Source: Bacillota bacterium (lineage in GTDB: Bacteria > Bacillota > Clostridia > Lachnospirales > Lachnospiraceae). From it: 64,000 bases of DNA. The stretch is taken from assembly GCA_023439125.1 (NCBI GenBank), contig JAEXOU010000016.1:186001-250000 (forward strand). Direction: 5' to 3'. The notes under the pieces are model-generated. The model worked only from the letters and a program-made list of their open reading frames with translations. It did not search any database and had not been told where the DNA came from. This document shows positions 8,438 to 14,431 of this stretch, in pieces (the first letter of the stretch is position 1; every line of letters starts with the position of its first letter). The position numbers and the translations under genes were made by a program.

Positions 8438-8473
8438 GTGCACTCATAACTAATCTCTTTGTGATATAGAACG

Positions 8474-8507
8474 AAAAAGCACATTAGATTTTAGTGTGCT
8501 TTTTTTG
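8474..8507 (+). terminator. Second intrinsic terminator
   Basis: AAAAAGCACA (8474-8483) pairs with TGTGCTTTTT (8495-8504), followed by further T to 8507. It lies 37 bp after the previous terminator, so readthrough of the leader region would be blocked twice. Confidence 0.8.
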
Positions 8508-8595
8508 TGCGCAAAAGTAAATGAATTTAACTGAAAAGATAGCGGATGAATTAATAAATTGAGTCAATATTGTAAAGAAAGTAGAGAATAAATTA

Positions 8596-8802
8596 ATGGC
8601 GTATAAAGACGACACAAGTAAAATGAGCGAGAAAGAATACCGAAGAAAACTTTATGAAGAGAATAAGGTATTATATAAAAAAGTAAGATATGGATTTACA
8701 TATGGAGTTAATCACAACTTTAAACAGCGTAGAAACAGTTTAAAGAATGAAATGGAGTTATTAGAAGAAGAAACATTACAAGCGTACGAGGAGGTAGAGT
8801 AG
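8596..8802 (+). CDS. Small charged helical protein, unknown function
   Basis: 68 residues, rich in Lys, Glu and Tyr, with no Cys, signal peptide or membrane segment. The C-terminal half (RRNSLKNEMELLEEETLQAYEEVE) looks like one long helix or coiled coil. I do not recognise a family. Its last codons contain the ribosome site GAGGAGG of the next gene, 1 bp away, so the two are probably co-transcribed and translationally coupled. Its own ribosome site is weak (AAAGAAAGTAGAG). Confidence 0.6.
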   Translation: MAYKDDTSKMSEKEYRRKLYEENKVLYKKVRYGFTYGVNHNFKQRRNSLKNEMELLEEETLQAYEEVE

Positions 8803-8803
8803 T

Positions 8804-9862
8804 TTGAGTGTCAGTATAAGAAATGAAAGAGAAAACGAGTATTTTTATGTCGAGACAATGATACGGTCTTCATTCTGGAACGTTTATAAACCAGGTTGTG
8901 ATGAACATGTGATGGCTCATAAGTTAAGAAATGCGAAGGAGTTTTTACCAGAATTAGATTTTGTTGCAGAGTGTGACGGTATAGTCGTTGGAAATATCAT
9001 GTGTTCTAGGGCAAAAATTGTAAATGAACAGAATGTCGTTATCGACGATAAAAATATAGTAGTGGTTGGGCCAATTGGTGTTTTACCAGAGTGGCAAAAT
9101 AAAGGAGTAGGCTCCATGCTAATGGAGCATGTAAAAAGAGAAGCTAGGTTGCTTGGTTATAAAGGGGTAGTACTATATGGGAACCCGAACTATTATCATC
9201 GATTTGGTTTTGTAGATGCAAAAGAATATTCCATTACAATGCCGAATGGAACTAATATGGATGCATTTATGATATTTGAACTAGAACCACATAGCTTAGA
9301 TGGAATTCATGGACGTTGTTATGAATGTGATGCATTTGAAGTAAGCTCAGAAGAAATTGTGCAATATGAACGTAAGTTTACTGGAAAAAACTCAGATAAA
9401 GATAAGGAGTGTTCCAAGTTAGATTGTAGTATTCTGAAACAAGAATTCACGAATGCAGGAGTAGACTTCCCACTAAAAGAAGAAGAGTGCAATGGTCTTT
9501 CAAAGGTAGAACAAAATGAGATTAACCCATGTGGTACTTATTGTGGTAATTGCGATGATTATGGGGTTGTTTGTGATGGCTGTCGCAATCGAAAGGGTAA
9601 GCCAATTTGGTATGAGCTTTATTCTATGAAGGAACCGTGTGCATATTACGTCTGTGTAGAAAAGCACCAATATCATGATTGTTCACAATGCCAACAGGTA
9701 CCTTGTAACAAGTATTTTGATTATCCTGATCCAAATATGAGTGATGAATTGAAGCAAATGTGGTTTAAATTACGGATGGAAAACTTTAATCAAATTAATT
9801 GTTTAAAGCAAATCGATATGAAAGATACATATGAAGAGAATGTAAAGCAGTATCGTCGATAA
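8804..9862 (+). CDS. GNAT acetyltransferase fused to a Cys-rich DUF3795-type domain
   Basis: 352 residues. Residues 1-170 are a GNAT domain: the acetyl-CoA loop is GVLPEWQNKGVGSMLMEHV near 91-109, and LYGNPNYYHRFGF near 124-136 is typical of the YhbS-like branch. Residues about 232-330 form a second domain with many Cys: NPCGTYCGNCDD, VVCDGCRN, CAYYVCVE and HDCSQCQQVPC. This pattern matches DUF3795-type proteins and probably binds Zn. Start is TTG 8804, behind GAGGAGGTAGAG. A second DUF3795-type domain is fused to a kinase-like protein at 12694. The joint function is unknown. Confidence 0.8.
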   Translation: MSVSIRNERENEYFYVETMIRSSFWNVYKPGCDEHVMAHKLRNAKEFLPELDFVAECDGIVVGNIMCSRAKIVNEQNVVIDDKNIVVVGPIGVLPEWQNKGVGSMLMEHVKREARLLGYKGVVLYGNPNYYHRFGFVDAKEYSITMPNGTNMDAFMIFELEPHSLDGIHGRCYECDAFEVSSEEIVQYERKFTGKNSDKDKECSKLDCSILKQEFTNAGVDFPLKEEECNGLSKVEQNEINPCGTYCGNCDDYGVVCDGCRNRKGKPIWYELYSMKEPCAYYVCVEKHQYHDCSQCQQVPCNKYFDYPDPNMSDELKQMWFKLRMENFNQINCLKQIDMKDTYEENVKQYRR

Positions 9863-10030
9863 TAAAAAAATAGGATGAAGAGTGTCAATCTATGAGGGGT
9901 GGCACTCTTCTGGGAGTATATAAATTATATGGGTTATGTGGTATTATGGACGTAGTGATTAGAATTTTAGAGATAATAGAAAAAGATATTTGGACAGTAT
10001 TATCTTGCATATTAAACATTAGGAGAAACG

Positions 10031-10645
10031 ATGATGAATATATATTATATTGGTGGGTCACCTTGCGCTGGGAAAAGTACAGTAGCTGAGATACTTTCCA
10101 AAAAATACAACTTACATTATTTTAAGGTAGATGATTTTCTTGATAAGTATACTAAAATGGGAATGTTAAAAGGTTATTCAATCTGCAAGAAGCAAGTTGA
10201 AATGAATGCAGAGCAACTTTGGATGAGAGACCCGTTACTTCAGTGTAGAGAGGAACTTATATTTTATGCGGAATTATTTGAATTTGTTTTAGAAGACTTA
10301 AAACAGATAAAAAATAGAAATGGTATTATCACAGAAGGTACGGCATATTTACCTAAATTGATGAAAGCGTTAGGTGTTCCGAGTGACAGATTTATATCAA
10401 TTACACCTACAGAAGAATTCCAGCTATTTCATTATAGAAAAAGAGAATATGTCCCATACATACTCGAAGGATGTAGTGATATTGAAAAAGCTTTTCGCAA
10501 TTGGATGAACCGAGATATTCTTTTTGCACAAGAAGTACAAAGACAATGTAGAGAAGAAAAATATGTTTCTATAGTAAACGATGGAGAAATGGAAATCTAC
10601 GAATTAGTCGGCAAAGTTACTTCACATTTTGGATTGGAGAACTAA
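10031..10645 (+). CDS. P-loop kinase-like NTPase
   Basis: 204 residues with a P-loop at the very N-terminus (IGGSPCAGKSTVAEIL, residues about 7-22), as in small-molecule kinases of the AAA/shikimate-kinase-like group. Asp-rich VDDFLDKYTKM follows as a possible second motif, and NGIITEGTAYLP may carry Walker B or base-binding residues. No substrate can be given. ATG 10031 follows AGGAGAAACG; ATG 10034 one codon later is equally possible. The small basic ORF 10647 starts 1 bp after its stop. Confidence 0.75.
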   Translation: MMNIYYIGGSPCAGKSTVAEILSKKYNLHYFKVDDFLDKYTKMGMLKGYSICKKQVEMNAEQLWMRDPLLQCREELIFYAELFEFVLEDLKQIKNRNGIITEGTAYLPKLMKALGVPSDRFISITPTEEFQLFHYRKREYVPYILEGCSDIEKAFRNWMNRDILFAQEVQRQCREEKYVSIVNDGEMEIYELVGKVTSHFGLEN

Positions 10646-10646
10646 T

Positions 10647-10760
10647 ATGGCGAAAAAGAAAAGAGAACATATTGTTTTTGACCAAATGTTGAAGCCCAAA
10701 AAGCGTATTCCATTTTCCATACTTAATAAGCAAAATACAAAGAAGAAAAAGGGTAAATAA
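10647..10760 (+). CDS. Small basic protein, unknown
   Basis: 37 codons beginning MAKKKREHIVFDQMLKPKKR; the tail is Lys-rich (NTKKKKGK). ATG 10647 lies 1 bp past the stop of the kinase-like gene, with TTGGAGA as ribosome site, so it reads as a coupled gene. Net charge is strongly positive, suggesting nucleic-acid or ribosome contact, but no family is recognised. Confidence 0.5.
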   Translation: MAKKKREHIVFDQMLKPKKRIPFSILNKQNTKKKKGK

Positions 10761-10852
10761 TATTTATATATTCCTTTTTGTGAAAAAAATTATGAACCAG
10801 TTATTGGTTTATTCGAGTGGTAACTTTTTTAATTAAGGAGAGTGAACATTAT

Positions 10853-11311
10853 ATGAAGGCTCTAATTATTTATCATTCTGTTTATCGTAAAAATACGGAA
10901 ATGATTGCAAAAATATTTGCCCAGAGACTGAGTGCTGATTTATTAACCATAGAAGAAGGTCAAACAATTGATCTGAATCAGTACGAGCTCGTCGGATTTG
11001 GCTCTGGTGTTTATCGTGAAAGTATGTCAAAAAAATTGTTAGATCATGCTTCTAGGCTAAATTTAAGAGATAAGGATTTTTTTGTATTTTCAACTAGTGG
11101 AGCGGGAATGAAATCTTATAATAAGAAATTGATAAAAATCCTAAATGCTAAAGGGGGAAGGTGTAAGGGTTCATTTGCATGTAAGGGGAGTTTTGTTAGT
11201 GAAGATTTCACAAAGAATAAGATATTTAAGTTCTTTAGTAGATTTGCAAAAGGTCATCCAGATTCAAAAGATATACAAAAAGCAGATGTATTTATTGAAA
11301 AGATAATATGA
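10853..11311 (+). CDS. Flavodoxin-family protein
   Basis: 152 residues. The N-terminus MKALIIYHSVYRKNTEMIAK is the flavodoxin first strand and FMN phosphate loop (T/S-x-T-x-x-T type, here partly changed). Later YELVGFGSGVYRESM and FFVFSTSGAG are the two other FMN-contact loops. The C-terminal end has the KGHPDSKDIQKA stretch seen in flavodoxin-like domains of clostridia. ATG 10853 follows TTAAGGAGAGTG at a rather long spacing; the frame is open upstream but without family match. It is predicted to be a cytosolic electron carrier or FMN-binding protein. Confidence 0.8.
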   Translation: MKALIIYHSVYRKNTEMIAKIFAQRLSADLLTIEEGQTIDLNQYELVGFGSGVYRESMSKKLLDHASRLNLRDKDFFVFSTSGAGMKSYNKKLIKILNAKGGRCKGSFACKGSFVSEDFTKNKIFKFFSRFAKGHPDSKDIQKADVFIEKII

Positions 11312-11384
11312 TGTACAAACGTAGAGAGTTTCGAGTTTTGAATAGAAAATTTCTATGTTTATCTTAGTCGAGAAAGGGGATTCT

Positions 11385-12578
11385 ATGTTACTTTCACTAG
11401 CCTTAGTATTCCTATGTGGAATGATATTGGGTGCTATTTTTAACAAGCTAAAGTTGCCAAGTTTACTAGGAATGCTATTGACAGGTATTATACTTGGTCC
11501 ATATGTTTTAAATCTATTGGATTCTAGTATACTGAATATATCCGCTGATTTAAGGCAGATTGCATTAATCATAATTCTCACACGTGCAGGTTTAAATCTA
11601 GATCTTGAGGATTTAAGAAAGGTTGGACGACCTGCAATATTATTGTGTTTTGTGCCTGCTTGTTTTGAAATAATAGGAATGATTCTACTTGCACCTATGC
11701 TTCTTGGTATCACTTGGCTAGAAGCTGCCATTATGGGAACGGTAGTTGCAGCAGTGTCTCCTGCAGTCATAGTGCCAAGAATGTTAAAACTGATGGAAGG
11801 TGGTTATGGTTCCAAACAAAGTATTCCGCAGATGATTATGGCGGGAGCATCTGTGGATGATGTCTTTGTAATTGTATTATTTACTGCTTTTACTGGTCTT
11901 GCACAGGGGGGAGAAATTACGTTAAGTCGTTTTTTAACGATCCCAACATCAATTGTATTTGGTCTTATTGGAGGTATCATCGTAGGACTTCTACTTTCTC
12001 TTTTATTTACAAAGGTTCATATTAGGGATAGTGGAAAAGTAATGATTATGATATCTTTTTCATTTTTACTAGTTACATTAGAACATTATATCACTGGTAT
12101 CATAGGATTTTCAGGTCTTTTGGCAGTTATGGCGTTAGGTGCAACGCTTAAGAAAGGAAAATATGAAGTTTCCATACGATTATCCAATAAATATTCAAAA
12201 TTATGGGTGTGTGCTGAAGTTATACTATTCGTGCTTGTAGGTGCTACCGTAAATATAAGCTATGCGTTAAAAGCTTCAGCAATGGCTATTGTTTTGATTG
12301 TATGCGTATTGTTATTCCGCATGGTAGGAGTTTTTACCTGTCTTTTAAGGACAAGTCTCAAGCGAAAAGAACGTGTTTTTACAGCGATAGCTTATATGCC
12401 AAAGGCTACAGTACAGGCGGCAATTGGCGGGATACCTCTTGCAATGGGGTTTTCCTGTGGAGAAATTGTGCTAACGGTAGCAGTACTTTCTATACTGATT
12501 ACGGCACCTTTAGGAGCATTTTTGGTTGATGCAACATATAAAAAGTTTCTGATTCAGGGAGCTGATTGCCGCCGCTAG
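11385..12578 (+). CDS. Cation/proton antiporter (CPA family, NhaP/KefB-like)
   Basis: 397 residues, about 11-12 hydrophobic segments. Family marks: KLKLPSLLGMLLTGIILGPYVLNLL near the N-terminus, RAGLNLDLEDLRK near residue 68, and GTVVAAVSPAVIVPRMLKL and ASVDDVFVIVLFTAF, the last holding the paired Asp expected in the transport core. No C-terminal TrkA domain follows, so it lacks the usual regulatory part of K+ efflux systems. Start ATG 11385 with GAAAGGGGATTCT. Predicted to exchange Na+ or K+ for protons across the cytoplasmic membrane; ion not determinable. Confidence 0.88.
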   Translation: MLLSLALVFLCGMILGAIFNKLKLPSLLGMLLTGIILGPYVLNLLDSSILNISADLRQIALIIILTRAGLNLDLEDLRKVGRPAILLCFVPACFEIIGMILLAPMLLGITWLEAAIMGTVVAAVSPAVIVPRMLKLMEGGYGSKQSIPQMIMAGASVDDVFVIVLFTAFTGLAQGGEITLSRFLTIPTSIVFGLIGGIIVGLLLSLLFTKVHIRDSGKVMIMISFSFLLVTLEHYITGIIGFSGLLAVMALGATLKKGKYEVSIRLSNKYSKLWVCAEVILFVLVGATVNISYALKASAMAIVLIVCVLLFRMVGVFTCLLRTSLKRKERVFTAIAYMPKATVQAAIGGIPLAMGFSCGEIVLTVAVLSILITAPLGAFLVDATYKKFLIQGADCRR

Positions 12579-12693
12579 CATATTATGGTATATTGTATAT
12601 ACATCGCAATTAATAAGAGTATGTAAAAGTATTTGTGCATGTTGGAAACAGTGATTTAATTATAAAGAAAACTGAATAAAGAGAGGTATCAGC

Positions 12694-13621
12694 ATGAAGC
12701 AACTTATAGTTATCATAGGTCCAAATGGTGTTGGTAAAAGTACTACAGCTAAAGAAATAGTAGAACAATGTTCTAAAACCGCATTAGTTGATTCTGATTG
12801 GTGTCGTGTAATGAATCCATTTGAAGTTACTGAAACGACAAAGCAAACCATAACAGAAAATATCTATTGCTTATTATATAATTATCTCACTTGCAAAGAT
12901 ATCGATACCGTAGTTTTTACATATGCATGGCATGGAGAAAGAAAAGAAATTTATGATTGTGTGATTGATAAATTAAATAATGAGAACATAGAGTTTAAAG
13001 AAAATATAATTGTTTTGAAATGTTCGAAGCAAGAAAATATAGATAGAGCAAAAAAAGATGGCAGAGATGAAGTGAGAATAAAACGGGGAATCGAGATGAC
13101 TTTTTCGTTTTATGATAAGTATGAATATCCATGTATTGATACGACAAATATGACACCATTAGAAGTTGCAAATCAAATCATTGCAAAGATACATCATAAG
13201 CAGAAATCGGATAGCAAAGTATTTTCTAAATGTGGTATGCGTTGTGATTTATGCTTAATATATCGTCCAAATGTAGAACAGGAAGATAGACGTATTGATA
13301 TTTGTAATGCATGGAGAAAAATCTGGCAAGGTTTTGATCCAGACCCCAATACAATTATTTGTGACGGTTGCAGTTGCGAAAGAAGAAGCAGTTTTGTTTA
13401 GTCCAACATGTGAAGCAAGAAAATGCGTATTTGAAAAAGGTCTCAAGCATTGTGGCTATTGCTCACAGTTTCCGTGTGATATTTTTCCGGCTGAACCAAC
13501 GAAAGAAGAAACGTTTCATATGATTGAAGTTGAAAAGAAATGGACTTGGGAAGATGAAAAACTAATGGAAGCATATACTTGTAAAAAGAATATGGATGAG
13601 TTTAGAAAGACGAACTTGTAA
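12694..13621 (+). pseudogene. Kinase-like P-loop protein fused to DUF3795-type domain, frameshifted
   Basis: The first frame (12694-13401) opens with IGPNGVGKSTTAKEI, a P-loop, and about 160 residues of kinase-like domain. It then begins a Cys-rich domain (KCGMRCDLCLIYRPN, IICDGCSCE) and stops early at RRSSFV. The +1 frame continues the same domain in KEEAVLFSPTCEARKCVF, HCGYCSQFPC and MDEFRKTNL, ending at 13621. Skipping one base near 13379-13381 (TGCGAAAGAAG) restores a single protein of about 308 residues. So the gene is disrupted by one inserted base, or uses +1 frameshifting, or has a sequence error. Compare the GNAT fusion at 8804, which carries the same type of C-terminal domain. Confidence 0.75.
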
Positions 13622-13697
13622 GGTGATTTAATGAGGGTTAGAAGAGGAAAGAGTTAAAAGGGTACGATATAACCATAGGAGTTAAGTAAAAAATGTA

Positions 13698-13745
13698 TAT
13701 AACAAGCATAATATGACATGCTGATGTCATATTATGCTTGTTATA
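13698..13745. repeat. Perfect 22-bp inverted repeat (hairpin)
   Basis: Arms 13698-13719 and 13724-13745 are exact complements over 22 bases with a 4-base loop (GCTG). No T-tract follows on either side, so this is not a canonical terminator. It lies between the frameshifted kinase gene and the GyrI-like gene. Confidence 0.8.
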
Positions 13746-13788
13746 CTTCTATCTGTAAGAAATAATTATATTAGATAGGAGAGATTCG

Positions 13789-14241
13789 ATGGATTACGAA
13801 ATTGTAACATTGAAAGAAAAGAAAATTGTGGGTATTGCCGCAAGAACAGGTAATAAGGAACCAGAGATGCAGGCAGTCATTGGGGGATTGTGGCAGCAGT
13901 ATTATGAAGGTAATGTCTGTCAGAAAAATAAGAACAAAGTTAGCGATTTTGCATATGGTATTTATTCTGATTACAAAGGTGATACCTATCAGGTAACAGT
14001 GGGTGCAGAGGTTACACAAGTTAGTGACAAGGAAGAGTTAGATACACTTATTATTCCACAGGGCAAGTATGCCAAATTTCACATTGTTGGTGATATGGTA
14101 AAGGATGTTGCCGATGCGTGGGCAAAAATTTGGCAGATGGACTTAAATCGTATCTATACAGCTGACTTTGAAGAGTACGTCGATTTTGATGGTACCACTT
14201 CCACAATTAATCTCTACATAGCAATTTCATTGGAAGATTAG
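13789..14241 (+). CDS. GyrI-like small-molecule-binding domain protein
   Basis: 150 residues forming a stand-alone copy of the domain found at the C-terminus of Rob/BltR-type regulators and in GyrI (SbmC). Typical parts are YEIVTLKEKKIVGIAART at the start, the middle strand LIIPQGKYAKFHIVG, then VADAWAKIWQMDLN and the end FEEYVD with INLYIAI. No DNA-binding domain is present. It may bind hydrophobic small molecules in the cytosol; a role as inhibitor or cyclopropanoid hydrolase, as in some family members, cannot be decided. Ribosome site AGGAGAG before ATG 13789. Confidence 0.82.
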   Translation: MDYEIVTLKEKKIVGIAARTGNKEPEMQAVIGGLWQQYYEGNVCQKNKNKVSDFAYGIYSDYKGDTYQVTVGAEVTQVSDKEELDTLIIPQGKYAKFHIVGDMVKDVADAWAKIWQMDLNRIYTADFEEYVDFDGTTSTINLYIAISLED

Positions 14242-14245
14242 GTTA

Positions 14246-14288
14246 TTAGGAGCATTCCATCTGAATAGATGGAATGCTCCTAATTTTA
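14246..14288 (+). terminator. Intrinsic terminator of the GyrI-like gene
   Basis: 17-bp perfect stem, 14246-14262 with 14267-14283, loop GAAT, followed by TTTT (14284-14287). Confidence 0.85.
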
Positions 14289-14388
14289 GTTTATGGAATG
14301 TAGTAAGATTCTAATATAGGATAAAATCATGCTTTTTATTTACCCATAATAGCGCAATATCTGTGTATATCTGAGAAAAATTCTATGA

Positions 14389-14394
14389 TATAAT
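14389..14394 (+). promoter_or_regulatory. Extended -10 promoter element of the esterase-GH27 gene
   Basis: TATAAT at 14389-14394 preceded by TGA (ATGATATAAT), an extended -10 box. No good -35 is seen. It is 37 bp upstream of the start codon. Confidence 0.5.
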
Positions 14395-14431
14395 ACATTA
14401 AGGTATTGAACAAAATGGAGGGAAGACAAGT

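Larger units (their letters stand above)
8333..8455 (+). promoter_or_regulatory. Structured leader-like region: 12-bp inverted repeat around a mini-ORF and terminator
   Basis: GATTAGTTATGA (8333-8344), which contains the start codon of a 12-codon ORF, is the exact complement of TCATAACTAATC (8444-8455). Between the two arms lie the ORF and an intrinsic terminator. The arrangement looks like an attenuator or self-contained small RNA gene; this is inference. Confidence 0.45.

Noticed and set aside
9892..10089. Open frame of about 65 codons overlapping the start of the kinase-like gene
   Set aside because: It overlaps a well-supported P-loop gene in another frame, has no recognisable family and its upstream bases are part of a small hairpin (AAGAGTG/CACTCTT).
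12302..12529. Second plus-strand frame inside the antiporter gene
   Set aside because: Entirely inside a membrane protein gene with strong family support; a coding shadow.
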